Shown here: one piece after another, positions 25,201 through 35,979 of the stretch
Layout of the letters: the number at the start of each line of letters is the position of its first letter
Numbering within the stretch: position 1 is the stretch's first letter
Assembly (NCBI RefSeq): GCF_910592395.1
Contig: NC_088314.1
Location: 9,238,001 to 9,302,000 of the forward strand
Origin: Lineus longissimus
Lineage: Eukaryota; Nemertea; Pilidiophora; Heteronemertea; Lineidae
Reading direction: 5' to 3'
Length of the DNA: 64,000 nucleotides
Position numbers and translations under genes: made by a program
The notes under the pieces: model-generated
The model's input: the letters and a program-made list of their open reading frames with translations, nothing else
The model's database searches: none
Told to the model about the DNA's origin: nothing

Positions 25201-26191
25201 TGATTCCAGTGGTGTTAGCACAGAACCCCATCAGGGTTGTGACCACACTGAGTCCAATGTTGGTACTGGCACTGGCAGTGAGGTTGCACTGAGAAGGTCA
25301 TCCAGACGTCGGGAAAGACCAAAACATTTGGATGATTATGTATCAGTTTGCCTTTCAAATATACCAATTTGAATCTTCAGCACAAGTTGACGCTGACCAT
25401 GCACACTGGTTGTGACATGTTCTTGTCCTAATTTGTGAGAATGTAAAATATAAACATTCTGAAGTTTATCTTGCTTGAAACTTGTTAACATGTTTAGAAA
25501 TACACCACTGTAACAGTGTGTAACTCTGTATAACTCTAACTAATCATTGAGTGAAGTTTGGTAAAATTTGCAGGTTTCATTTGTGAACTTAAATGTAAAC
25601 ATTTTGTCTAATCAGGGGAGATGTGGTGGAACTTCGTTCCATTTTCTGTATTCATATTATATATGTACCCGGGCTAGGAACCGGAACAGGAGGATGAATC
25701 ACGGCGGCACAATAAACATCTCGAGTCGGTTTCTTACATCTGTTTTATGTGAGTTTGTTCAGCCAAGGACACGACATCAAAGACACTAGTTTTGGAGCCA
25801 AATTGGTTGTTTCCATTCATTTTGACCTCTGTAATCAGGACACCTCTCTCTTGAGGACAGCACTTGTCAGTCCATAGGGTGACATTAATAGAGAGGTTCT
25901 ACCATATTGATGATGAGACTCAGACATTTGCAGAATATCAAGTGTAAAACTTACAGATTTTTCTCCCAAGGCATGAGCAATTATGAACTCAGCTGATTCA
26001 CTCGGCTCGAAGATCCCTTCCTGTGTAAAGCGATGTGTCCAATTTCTTTTCACAACGCCAACTGACGGAGGTGGGACGTGCTTCCCGATTTCAGTGCACA
26101 TTTGGCAAGATCCTTTGGCTGCCACCATTCCAAGGCATCCATTCTTGACGATTCGAGACCCAACAGGAAAAAGTCGGGATGGAAATGACAT
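16289..26191 (-). CDS. HEMK1: HEMK1: mitochondrial release-factor glutamine N5-methyltransferase (complete, 7 exons)
   Basis: HemK/PrmC-family SAM-dependent enzyme that methylates the GGQ glutamine of translation release factors; in animals HEMK1 acts in mitochondria. Exons are 25955-26191, 20510-20592, 19316-19409, 18815-18934, 17898-18118, 17011-17214 and 16289-16334, all in phase, giving 334 residues (human about 338). Visible motifs are IPRPETE (about residues 132-138), the SAM-binding EIGCGSG (160-166) and the catalytic NPPY (235-238), followed by LDGG. The basic, Ser-rich start [13 protein letters not shown] fits a mitochondrial presequence. The last exon is only 46 nt and encodes [15 protein letters not shown] then stop, matching the family's conserved C-terminal PRF block; a longer open frame there is in the wrong phase. 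Intron 1 is expanded to 5.4 kb by a retrotransposon in the opposite orientation. Confidence 0.95.
18207..18366 (+). mobile_element. MITE family 1, copy C (complete, 160 bp, TA target duplication)
   Basis: The best-preserved copy. The left end CAGAAGAACTTCTCTATTAA and the right end, read inverted as CAGTAGAACCTCCCTCAGCG, form imperfect terminal inverted repeats, each flanked by TA. TA duplication plus a CAG(T)RGAACCTC end is what I would expect of a pogo/Tc1-mariner-type MITE. It lies in HEMK1 intron 4. Confidence 0.8.
20850..20908 (-). mobile_element. MITE family 1, copy D, left fragment (split by the LTR element)
   Basis: Contains the family blocks GGCACCTCTGAATTAAGGAC and CCTCTCTGTCAAA and stops abruptly at the first base of the 5' LTR. 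The remainder resumes at 25782. Read across the insertion, CCTCTCTGTCAAAGACACTAG aligns with copy C read inverted. The final TCAAA (20904-20908) is the retrotransposon's target duplication. Confidence 0.8.
20909..21063 (+). repeat. 5' LTR
   Basis: A 155-bp LTR, short for this group. It contains an AT-rich TATA-like stretch (ATATTATATATG) around 20940-20955 and an AATAAA at 20998-21003, consistent with promoter and polyadenylation functions. It matches the 3' LTR without a difference that I could find. Confidence 0.93.
21178..24375 (+). CDS. Retrotransposon gag-pol ORF: gag, protease, RT, RNase H and the start of integrase
   Basis: The first ATG is at 21178; 14 codons upstream are open but lack an ATG. 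Gag is followed by two CCHC zinc knuckles at residues ~221 ([14 protein letters not shown]) and ~255 ([14 protein letters not shown]), then an aspartic protease motif VVDSGAT with Asp ~358. The reverse transcriptase has [10 protein letters not shown] and a catalytic box HDDIRV (first Asp ~645), where the usual aromatic residue before the x-D-D is Leu. RNase H shows TDASPVGLG (Asp ~791). The integrase zinc-binding His pair (HEGH, ~1008) and WWPGID follow, then the frame is lost near 24280 and a foreign tail of about 31 residues ends at a stop. Gag and pol share one frame, as in many Ty3/gypsy elements. Confidence 0.92.
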   Translation: MAPPVTAPTALSGLPCVDAFDCIGEPEALAQRWERWIQDFDLFVAALGVQHAAQRRALMLHIAGEGIRDIFRTKTADEQGEENDFGKLKDCLNGHFKLKKNVPLARQKFLTADPKPGESIDNYVTRLKELAKSCEFGNADTTSDQVRDRVLLFIKNKPLKSKLYREDKLTLMKVIDIVRTYHDKDALILVPSDHKSVNFVKAGSNPRDKRGQNKSRGDVRCFRCGQLGHFAKDCTSAETGTSADKWAKDGGTIKCFRCDRLGHRASECRAKWEDCVPKSKESGRGRNRTRGGWGGRQRDRVHRIEESDSGSENNQDDEAAYYAFRSIEDTGSDVPRRNLRSDVLRVKVGNVGTDVVVDSGATCNLKSENTFKLVNADIDVNLRASNSKVFTYCATEPLTILGKCALRLQAGRACCVADFIVIPGDQPTLLGRPTSENLNLLKVGYEVNACDAGKEVHSILHSLRKKYPQVFTGLGKLKNYKLKLHIDQNVKPVAQHRRIPFNRRAKVCDKLAELEGLDVIEPISGPTSWVNPLVVVEKPSGDIRLCLDMRRANEAIKREKHPVPTVDETLQEISGARVFCKLDLNMAFHQIELDESCRDITTFAGPNSLYRYKRLNFGMNMATEKFQCIIGQILKGCPGTCNLHDDIRVVAEDYAQLYERVEVVIKRLHEHGLTLNFPKCNVGDSMVFMGHNMTSKGLKVADAKVKAIVEAPKPKTKAELRSFLGLAQFCARFVVNFAIITSPLWDLTGSQVKWEWLPVHDKAFRDVKSKLTSSPVMAYFKQGARTRIVTDASPVGLGAILEQQQHDGSFKPVHYASRKLTHVESRYSQFEREALGVRWACEKFILFLLGATLEIRTDHKPLLRVLSPGSKPPSARIERWLLFMQQFHYTVKYIKGKDNYADVLSRLPIEDSGNVEVETKQTEEFARSVVTEAVPAAITPSVIEQESTNDATLQAIEECILTSDWSNLSQSPYHAVKDELWLYGRLVMRGDRIVIPEKLRDKMIRLAHEGHQGMVQTKARLRNKAWWPGIDKEVLYQSLPPVPIGWSTCQTGTNKVHRITRRTVV
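24200..25372 (+). pseudogene. Retrotransposon integrase, remainder in the +1 frame
   Basis: This open frame overlaps the gag-pol frame by 176 bases, and its first ~30 residues are an out-of-frame reading. From about 24281 it carries the missing integrase parts: the zinc-binding Cys pair (CHPC, 24293-24304) and a complete DDE core with Asp at 24386, Asp at 24548 (RSDNGPPF) and Glu at 24656 (NIERFNETL). The last two are 35 residues apart, the classic D-D-35-E spacing. A basic C-terminal region follows; I saw no chromodomain. The break splits the HHCC finger between its His and Cys pairs, which argues for a damaging indel or a sequencing error over programmed frameshifting. Catalytic residues are otherwise intact. 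Confidence 0.88.
25622..25776 (+). repeat. 3' LTR
   Basis: Same length and sequence as the 5' LTR, preceded by the purine-rich tract AGGGGAGA and followed by the TCAAA duplication at 25777-25781. Confidence 0.93.
25782..25904 (-). mobile_element. MITE family 1, copy D, right fragment
   Basis: Continues the copy interrupted at 20908: GACACTAGTTTTGGAGCC, the CATTCATTTTGACCTCTGTA block, AGGACAGCACTTGTCAG and the end GAGAGGTTCTACC. Before the retrotransposon arrived, HEMK1 intron 1 held a normal-length copy of this MITE. Confidence 0.8.
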
Positions 26192-26580
26192 TTCTGCAAT
26201 GCTTGATGTTGATTTACTTGAAGGTGTCTAACTGAGCTTCATCTACCTCATCATAGGATATTTTGATCATGTCCTAGAGACCTTGGCCAGCAGAGCTTGG
26301 GCTTGTGTTGAGGATCCGACTCCGAGTCAAAGTAATGAGCTGAAAGTGAATGAAAAATAGAAAGGAAAAGCCAAAACCTAAAGAATGCCCAACCAATGAC
26401 GATGATGAGAAACGGTTCTACAGGGATCAAATTTCAACCTAGCTTATTTTGTGCCATTACTACCAAAAACTACCTTGCGCCTAAATTTGGCCTTTGTGTG
26501 ACTGTGTGTGAGTGTGACGAAGAAATTCAAAGTCTTCAAACTTGCTGTGTGCGACTTTGGCATGTGCTACCTTTAAGTCT

Positions 26581-26716
26581 GGCTAAACTTTAGAATCCCC
26601 GATCGGAAATGACGTAGTTTGATCGCATTCAACTATAAATCCATTGAACAGTGGTGCTTGGTTAGTCAACCGATGACATTTTTTTGGGGTGTGATCGGGG
26701 ATTGTAAACTCGTTCC
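26581..26716 (+). mobile_element. MITE family 3 (hAT-like, 8-bp target duplication), copy 1
   Basis: A 136-bp element with imperfect inverted ends: left GGCTAAACTTTAGAATCCCC, right read inverted GGAACGAGTTTACAATCCCC, both continuing GATC. It is flanked by the 8-bp direct repeat TTAAGTCT (26573-26580 and 26717-26724). Eight-base duplications are typical of hAT-type transposases. It is nearly identical to the copy at 51350. Confidence 0.88.
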
Positions 26717-27125
26717 TTAAGTCTAGGTAAGCTTTTTCTAGTGAACTTTGATCCACACTGACGGGTAAAACAATGATGAGCATACATACAGGATACAAAT
26801 ACACAGGAAGTGTACAGTATCTACACTGACACTGTCACTGATCTACAGGGGAAAGGCCACTTGGAGGTCATATTTCAGAAGGTGTTATAGGGAAAAACAA
26901 GAACAAAAAATCAATCCTAAGGCTCTATTTGATAGAAGAACACTTAATCAGTACGTCGATCGATTTATTCAACCATAAATGTTATTTTTCGTATAGAAAA
27001 TCGATGTAGAATAAAGAACAATTTGCAACCTGAAAATTGAGGTAGCAACCATCTTGAAAACTGGTGAATTGTGGGATTGAAGTGTGACTTCCGGCTTTCT
27101 GCTGTTTCGTGTTTTGGGAAAACAG

Positions 27126-27450
27126 AACTGTCAAATTCGCCCTTTTCTTCAAAAATATATTAAGAAAGTCCATCACAGTGTGGTTAAGTGATAGCTATTT
27201 GATTATAGGTAATGACCATTCTGTCAATCATGTGATCGCGAGTCCTCGAGTGGTTTAAAATGTGGTCTCAAAAAGACCTGTCAAATACAACATGATAACA
27301 TGAACATGATCAACATGCATGCATGATGACAAGCACACAAAATTATGACATTTTGACAGTTTCTGTCAAATTCACGACTTTTTTAACAAAAGTATCCAGA
27401 AACCTATCACAGTGGGGTAAAATGATAGCTGCTATTTGATAAGAATGACT
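27126..27450 (+). repeat. Diverged direct duplication in the HEMK1/C3orf18 spacer
   Basis: Two copies of about 90 bp, 27126-27217 and 27362-27450, share the order CTGTCAAATTC, an A/T-rich run, ATCACAGTG and ATGATAGCT/GTGATAGCT...ATTTGAT. The spacing between copies is about 235 bp. No coding or mobile-element signature is visible. Confidence 0.5.
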
Positions 27451-28114
27451 AATGTACATTTTATGTCCTGCCTGCCCGGGCCCGCCGACCTGTCAACACA
27501 GCGGGTGGAGGAGATGAGACGAGGCGAGATATATTGCCATGCCGTGTGTATCGCTGCTACATCATATTCTAAACTTGCAATGACATTTTGGCGATAATGC
27601 AAACAACAATAGCGTAATACCCTACGACTTTACGGTTACCCTCATTTGACCCGAATCATACTCCTATGTCCTCATGACTCGAGTTGTACTTAGATTGGTT
27701 AGATTGTGAATGAATAAATTCGATTGGCTCGTAGTCGTAATTAATTTCTTTTCTTTTCCAGAAATTTTTACATCTGGGCTACAAAAAGCACACCTGCAGG
27801 ACCTATCTCTCACTTGACAGTCTCAAAATTATCTGTTGAATGTTTGAGATCCAGGATTAATCGGACCATCTCTTTAGCAGCTCTGATTCTCAAAATGTTT
27901 GTTGGTCCGCCTTTCCGGAGTTCGTGCAAGTGAATCAGTGATAAGTTTATGAAGTTGATTTGCATGAAAAACAATTGTCAGTGACCTCAAGTGTCAAGAA
28001 AGAAACCAAAGTTCAACATCAGAATCTGGGAGACAAATGATCCACAAAAAAGTGTGTGGGTTTTTTCTTTGGTATTGAACTAAGCGCTTGGAATCCCGCA
28101 CTCAAAGCACCACC

Positions 28115-29214
<1,100 letters not shown>

Positions 29215-29751
29215 TGATATTTACTATTTAAGGTTATTTATTCAGTATAGCAAGTTACAATGTTGCTACAAATATTCAAGTCTTAAAAATGATGGAAAGC
29301 AAATAGTGGGTAAGATAAGATCTTGAGCATGTAAAATTGAACTTGAGTCTTGAGAATTGGCAAGTATCAAGTTGAACTTGTTCACAACTCATGAACTTTG
29401 GAAACAATTGTCAGGCTCCTTGGATGACTAAATCATGGGATGTGGTTAACAGTTCTAAGAAAATTAGTAGGAAAGATATGAATTATGGTCGATATATGAA
29501 AATGATGGCCATTTATCTTGAGGTGTGTAGCTTTTTTATGCAGTCTGCTTTGAAGGCATAAAAATGAGTGTCCAAGCTGTACACATTCCAGTTTAATGTA
29601 AATAACCAAAGTATTGCGGTGAGGTATTTCACTTCAAGTTGCAGAGTCAATTTTGCTTTGGATAAAAAATTATGGAATGTCGTCATACTTCCAACAATGT
29701 TAAAATTGTAATGTCAAGTGTTAGTTTAATCTTTCCTTGTATTCCTTATAT

Positions 29752-29793
29752 CAAGAATTAATCAATCCTAAAGATTAGTCTTTTAATTCTTGG
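29752..29793 (+). repeat. Hairpin repeat 1
   Basis: Arms CAAGAATTAA and TTAATTCTTG enclose an 8-base insertion and the core AAAGATTAGTCTTT that is shared with hairpin 2. The transcript would fold into a stem-loop. Confidence 0.7.
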
Positions 29794-29915
29794 TAGTCAT
29801 GTATGCTCACTGTGTTCAGGACATTTTTGTATCGGAACATATTCGACCAAATGCATTTATAAGATGGTATCATTTCTGACTTTTTTTTGATACAGAATAT
29901 ATCATGTCATTGGAA

Positions 29916-29952
29916 CAAGAATTGATAAAGATTAGTCTTTATTAATTCTTGG
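29916..29952 (+). repeat. Hairpin repeat 2
   Basis: A 16-base 5' arm CAAGAATTGATAAAGA, loop TTAG and 3' arm TCTTTATTAATTCTTG pair throughout, with one G-U, as RNA. This is the best-formed of the three copies. Confidence 0.8.
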
Positions 29953-30424
29953 TTTGACTTATCAAATTTCATAACTTTGTTAACAGTTTTTTTTAGAGGT
30001 TTGCTCATCACTATTAGCATTCTTTTGACCGAGTGTGAAATTTTTTGTTTCCTTTTTGTCATATTTAATTTAAACAACTAATACAAGAAGCTTATTGTGG
30101 ACAGAACAAAGTCCCTGTCACTCTATAATGGATTCACTCTGGTGTTTTCATTGATGTGATGAAGTTAATTTAGGTCAGGAATCTGTTGTTGTGTATTTGT
30201 AAGTCTGGTTTTAGTAGTGGTAGTTGGACTTGCTGGCAAGTCTTCCAAGATGCATTTTTATTTTTACTTATACATTGTTGTTGTTTTGTTTGTTATTTTT
30301 ATTGCCATTGATGAGGTTACATGAATAATCTCTTGTATTTACAATTTTGTTTGTGCTAGTAAAATGTATTTGTCAAACCAGATCTCTTTTTGTGCCGTGG
30401 AATTGTATGGACAAAGATAAAAAA

Positions 30425-30459
30425 CAAGAATTGATAAAAAAGGTCTTTATCAATTCTTG
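30425..30459 (+). repeat. Hairpin repeat 3
   Basis: Arms CAAGAATTGATAAA and TTTATCAATTCTTG are perfect 14-base complements around a 7-base centre. It uses the same arms as hairpin 2 but lacks the GATTAG centre. Confidence 0.75.
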
Positions 30460-31560
30460 ACAATAATAATTGATAACAGGGTTTATCCTATTCATAAAAT
30501 CTCATAATCATGATAATTTGGCTTTGAAGGGACAAAGTCTTGGCTCTTCACAGCATAACGTATAAATATTCGAGGGTCTATTGGATGGAGACTGCCCTGT
30601 TCCCTTTTCCCTCCCGAGTGTCTATGCCAGGGCAGGTAAAAGAACCCACACAGGTGGATAGTAGCCTATACATATTCTGAGGACCCAATGGCCAAACTTT
30701 GCAGGAATGACGCTGCGTCAAACACAGAGTTGGGTGCCAGGTGGGGGCGATTTCCATGATAGGAGAACTTGCGTTGACATCAGCCGCCCTGGGGACGACA
30801 CATCGCGATTTACCTGGGAATCGTGTATAGTATATAACTGCGGGAAAAATCCAGTGTGGTTAATATGCTTGTAATGAGGGGGATGAAGGGCTAGTCCCTC
30901 CATTTTACCTTACCTATGTATATCCTGTTGGAGTCGCCAAATGTAGTTAATGTTGTTTATCATGTTTGTTGTTGATGTACTAATAATCTTGCCATGTATA
31001 TGCTATTCTACTGTTCACCATGAAATAACTCATTAAATCGGTACTTATGGCTGAAAAAAAGCCCAGATTTGAAGAAGTGGGTTGAGTTACTACTAATTTA
31101 TACCTTATTTAACACCTTGGTGCTCAATGATGTAGATCTATCTCTAATGCCCAAACGGTTTGCTGCCCAACAACAGAGATCTTGTCATTGTCCAGGGGTC
31201 CAATTGACTGGGGGGGGGTGAACTCAAAAATAACGATTCGGAAAACATATTACATGGAAGTCTTTGTTTCATTTCAGTACTGATTGCCTGGCATTAACTC
31301 GAATCTCTCCTTCTTTAAAGGCCATGACTCTTGGTATTTCGCCATTTCCTGCTGTAAGACGATGTTTGTGCCAATACTTTACTTTTCTTAAAGGACAAGA
31401 AATTGAACAAAGAAGTGCTTTATCCGTAAAAGATTTATTAATGATACTCAATATCACATTGTTATACTCATACGTTCACACTGTATTTACACTCATGACA
31501 ATTGTACTCACTGCATTACTTGTAATACTATTCACTATCGATTTTTACTAATAAAGAATT

Positions 31561-34500
31561 GGAGCATATTATAAAAGGAACTGGCTATTCGAACCGCCAC
31601 AGTGCATCATGGGGCCATTGTTTCCGGTCTTATTCGCACCGTCAGAAACACCGTTACGGTGAAAGGTACCGTACCGTGATGGTGCGAATAATGCAGAGTG
31701 AATAAATAGATCACACCATGGTGACATGGGTGATGGTGGGTAAGGAAAGTAGGCCTAATTCATGATTGAGGTGGTGTTTGTTTGTGATGAGTGTTGGACG
31801 TGCCTTTACTCCTGGCTCCGGGTGTGGGTAGGGTCCTTGACTTCCAGCCAGGCCAGCCGGCCCTGTCACGGTACGAATAGCCACGGCCATTATAAAAACT
31901 AGTCATATAATATTGCCTATTTTGAGGCTTGGTGTAAAAATATATGAAGTATGACAACAGGTTGTTTGAATTGCAGTTTTTGTGATTGGGAGACTCCATG
32001 TGTGTGTTCTGATTTGGCAAGATCAGCAAACCTGCAGATTATTTTGGATGCGGTGTGCGCTATGGAACGTTATAACCCAGTAAGTTCATGTGGCTAACAC
32101 AGAACTGTTTTATCTGTCGGCGGCGATGGTAGGATCCACAAGTATATAAAATGCCTGGCTCTTCACATTACCTAAAGAGAATTTATTAAGAGTGTTTGTT
32201 GGATGAGATTTACAGCTGAGACCTCATTGCCATACATATGCAGAAGCAATCATTTTGGAGGAATCTTCACATACTTTCTGTGGTAAATATATGTGGTTTT
32301 CATAGAATGTCGGACGAATCAATGCATCTGATAAATAATAGGCTATATGAAAGAGTGAAGTTTTGTGTCAGGTGGTGGATCAGCACCCAACAGAAGAAAT
32401 ATCGGTAGTTAGTTACTTCTAGTAGAAGATACTGATGAGATGTCAACAATGAACCCCAATCATACAGTCAGTTTGAGTGAACATGTACATTGTCCCCCCC
32501 CCCCCCCCCCATGTCTTGTCAGTGTACCTGTTGTTCTTGTGCTTTTCATTGTACTCATAAGGCTGGGTTTAGATAGGATGTCGCGTCACTTGTTGTGGTC
32601 CGTGTTCATTTGTCACGAGAATTGTGTTAACTGACTAAGGCTTGAAAACATGTCATGACACGACCTTAGGGTGAAAAGGGACATCGTGAATCATATGTAG
32701 CCAACTCTTTGGAATAACTTGTTCGTTCCTCATCTCACGAATGTCAGGTAAAAAACAACTTGTTTAATGTGAAGACATGAGCTCTATTTAAACCCAGCCG
32801 AAGGTGTAACTATGCAATATGACAATTGAAAATGACTTTAGCACTAGGCTAGAGATTCCCCCCATTTTTACTACCGTACATGTTGACAATATGAATTTGA
32901 CTGAAAAATAGACCATCAGCACAGAATATTCTGTGAATTTTATTCAAATGCTCTCTATTTTCCCAGGCTACGTCATTTCAAGTACCATATCTGTTGGCTC
33001 ATCTTTACTGACATATCTTTTTAATTTTCTTTCTTCTTTGTTTTATTGCATATCTGCATGTAAATGCTTTCCATGTTAAAGTACTCGTTGGTGATGGCAA
33101 TTCTTCGTGTGCTCCCTCTGTTGTCAGGTCATATAACTAAACTGTCGGCCAGTCATTTGTACGACATCGCGATGAATAAAGATATCAATATTTGAAAGAG
33201 ATCTTTCTTACTTACCTCTTTTTTGCGTCTTCTATAAACATGCAATGCACTGTGATCGAACAAACATACTGGCTATCCCTTTCACCATTCCATATGTCCA
33301 GTGAGTATGTATGCTCACACACAATGAATTAGTTTTGGTTAACCAGTTGGACAAAAGAATGTATTCCTGGAACCATCCTGTTCCATAAATAGCCTTTACA
33401 TTGGTCATTTTAATCGACAGTCGCAGTAAACCCAGAGTGTGTGGTTACCGAGCTTAGCATAAATACAATGCGGGACATTCTCAATCTCCTGCAAGAAATA
33501 TAATACTTCTAATACAATTTTAGAAAATGCAGGGATTAATATCAAAGACCGCATGGGAAACCTAGAGGACAGTTCTCTTTTCCAAATGTGACCCGTTGCA
33601 GCAAAACCAGGTGCATGTTGCACAGAAGACTAAATGACACCATGAGATAACGGAAGAAATTGATATATTCCCATTACACAAAAAGCAGAAAACAGTGAAA
33701 TTAACTGTTCGTCTCAACCTGCCAACCTCGGACCCACATGGGCCTGGATTTGCTGCAAAGGGTAAAAAATGGTGCCCCTTTCCCCCTAGTTGGTTCTTTC
33801 AATCTGCTTGAGAAATGAGGATTCTCATCACTCGGCATAGGCAGCTCCAGGACAACAGTCTCACTTTACGCCTCCGACTCTGACTCTATTGGACTCCAGC
33901 TTGGTTTTTACCCCTTCAAGTCAACCACTCATGCTACTTTGACACCAATGACACTCTGATAATGTCCCCTCTGGATAGCATCTCCTCCACATCCAGACAG
34001 AGTGATACTTCAGTAATAAGAAACCGCACAAAGTTTTCTTAATTTCACTATTTACATTTATTACATATAAACAAATAATTCTTATATACATGTACATTGT
34101 ACACTTTGGACTTCCCAGTCCAATACGTCAAATCATACAGGGTGCATCAACAAGAGAGCAGCCATACTTATTACAAGGACACTGACCTGCCATTACTAGA
34201 ACCCATATCAGGTTCTGTACATTAACGTTATGAAGAAGGTAGTGTCTTCCAGAATAAACCCCACCTCCACCATTCAAGAGCGAAAAAGGCGACACCACCA
34301 TATACTTTTTAATGTACATGTACTTTCTATTAGAAACAAATCATTCTCCTCAAACTATAGGTCATAGTTGGGCAATGGGGGTTGAGATTTTGATGTTTTC
34401 CTGCTTGGTCAGAAGCTGAAAGTAAAGTAAGTCAATACCACCTCTGTTTCGAGTAAAATGGGCCAAAATTTGGAACTCCTGGATTTCAAAAAAATCTTTC

Positions 34501-34834
34501 TACTCGATGTTTCAACAAGTCAACTGAGAAACTGCCACCTGGAAACTTGGAATGAAGTACTTTGGAAAGAAATTCGCTATTTAATTCAGATTGATCTCAG
34601 CACAATCCCCAATGGTTATTTTTCCAACACAAGCTCAAATACAATACCCTCAGCTAAAAAACTCACTTCTTCTAATTGATATTGATAGCTGTTTCCAAAC
34701 ATCATGAACATTTGATGAATATTTTATCTAAAGATCATTCAACTGTGAACAGCCATGACAGGCATATCACCGTGCTCTCTTTTATAATGCTGGGGGAGGT
34801 ATAGCACTGAAAGCTGCAGGACGGCAATGTTGCT
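31561..34834. other. Gene-poor intergenic stretch
   Basis: No supported gene. It holds a 17-base C run at 32494-32510 and a short palindromic GGTACCGTACCG/CGGTACG cluster near 31650-31680 with a further CGGTACG at 31868. An isolated 95-codon open frame just upstream (31264-31551) has a hydrophobic tail but no recognisable family. The rest is unremarkable AT-rich sequence. Confidence 0.4.
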
Positions 34835-35108
34835 CATGCGGTCAGAGCTTATCCCGGTTTCCGTAGCATTTAGCGACTAGGAGTTTTACCCCGGGAGTCC
34901 CCCTGGACAGGATGCTTGTCTATCACAGGTTGATAACTTCCAAGGCAAGCCTGGTACCCATTTACTTCTGTGCGGAGAGAAGCAAGTAGGGTTAAGAGTC
35001 TTGCCCAATGGCACAGAGATGAAACAGTGTTGAACCATCCAACTGTCGAACCTACAACCTCCTGGTTATAAGCCCGGTGCTATAATCACTCTGCCACAGA
35101 TCCCCCAG
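34835..35108 (-). mobile_element. tRNA-derived SINE
   Basis: On the minus strand a tRNA-like head reads GGGGGATCTGTGGCAGAGTG (A box TGGCAGAGTGA, 35086-35096), an anticodon-arm-like CCGGGCTTATAACCAGG, then a B box GGTTGTAGGTTCGACAG (within 35041-35059). The body continues with CACTGTTTCATCTCTGTGCC, TTGGGCAAGACTCTTAACCC and CCGGGGTAAAACTCCTAGTC. The tail end was not defined. Pol III-type boxes in the right order and a body shared with the copy at 48485 support a SINE. Confidence 0.75.
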
Positions 35109-35979
35109 GAAGGCAATGTGCTTTGGTTCAAATATTGACAGGCGAAAGCCCCTCATAATCTCAATAGTTGATAGAGGAATCGTGTATTTCACTCAGTCTT
35201 AATACAGTCTAAAGAAGTTATTTTATGAAAATTGCCCCCCCCCCCCCCTTTTTTATGCACACTGAAAAATTCATTTTGTTAGACACAATATTGCACATTT
35301 GGCATCCGTTAGAAGCATGCACAAGGCTTCCTTTACATAAACACAAGACCTTGAATAATGATAATCACGAAAAAAGCACATTTTACCCTTGGACAGAGAA
35401 AATAAGTTCAACCGCATGCCAGACATCTCACAAAACAAATAATTCTAAGAAATAGGATAAGATTCTAAAGTTTAGTAACCTCTCAAAACACATTTTTGCT
35501 GAAATTCAGGGCCGCAAAAAACAACCAGGTCAACAGTATAAGAATCACTACTCTTACTCCCCAACAAACAGAGACATGGTAATATTTTTGGGTCAATATA
35601 ATCTCAAATAATGACTTTAAACAGGTAGCTGCCATATAAAAGGTGTGGGTTGGGACGAGGCTGGCTTTTGCCAGTAAGATATTTTTGAATTCAGAGCTCC
35701 TGCCATTTGGGCCAGTTTATTCAAAATTACAAGAGTTTGAAAAGGCAGTTTTCAATGAAAAGTTGATACATTTATCATGAAGTTTCATGAAAGCCATATG
35801 CCCACTTAGGGTTTATGAGATGGTCTATTTGTCGGAGAAATTAGGTGGGAAAGATTTGTAACTGAAAATTTGCTTCATTAATAATGCATAAATGTACTAT
35901 GTGATAGACAGTTTGAGGTATGATTGGCATGTGGTAAGGCTAAATATGGACATTGTAAACAAAAGCATGTGACTGTTGT
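35109..35979. other. Intergenic stretch
   Basis: A 15-base C run at 35235-35249 and AT-rich sequence. Nothing recognisable as a gene. Confidence 0.4.

Larger units (their letters stand above)
20909..25776 (+). mobile_element. Ty3/gypsy LTR retrotransposon (4868 bp), recent insertion
   Basis: Complete structure: 155-bp LTRs (20909-21063 and 25622-25776) that start TG, end CA and appear identical along their whole length; flanking 5-bp duplications TCAAA (20904-20908 and 25777-25781); a primer-binding site beginning TGG at 21069 (TGGCGACGAGGATG) five bases inside the LTR; and a purine tract AGGGGAGA just before the 3' LTR. Domain order gag, protease, reverse transcriptase, RNase H, integrase is the Ty3/gypsy order. 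Transcription runs opposite to the host gene HEMK1, whose first intron it occupies. A frame break near 24277-24283 interrupts the polyprotein inside the integrase zinc-binding domain, so this copy is probably not autonomous as read. Identical LTRs imply a young insertion. Confidence 0.95.
26192..28114. promoter_or_regulatory. Divergent HEMK1/C3orf18 intergenic region
   Basis: About 1.9 kb separates the two start codons, which point away from each other. It holds a hAT-like MITE (26581-26716), a diverged direct duplication (27126-27217 and 27362-27450, sharing CTGTCAAATTC and ATCACAGTG...GATAGCT) and a short GC-rich patch near 27470-27530 (CCCGGGCCCGCC) that is the likeliest core promoter area on the C3orf18 side. 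No TATA box is assigned. Confidence 0.5.
29215..31560 (+). other. Probable 3' UTR and downstream flank of C3orf18
   Basis: AT-rich sequence without supported genes. It contains three related hairpin repeats (29752-29793, 29916-29952, 30425-30459). A GC-richer stretch at 30570-30900, including GGGCAGGTAAAAGAACCCAC, looks like a decayed dispersed repeat. The first clear AATAAA after the stop codon is at 31550-31555, which would make a 3' UTR of about 2.3 kb; the true end is unknown. Confidence 0.4.

Noticed and set aside
31264-31551. 95-codon plus-strand frame with a hydrophobic C-terminus
   Set aside because: No splice context, no family resemblance, hydrophobic tail explained by T-rich sequence.
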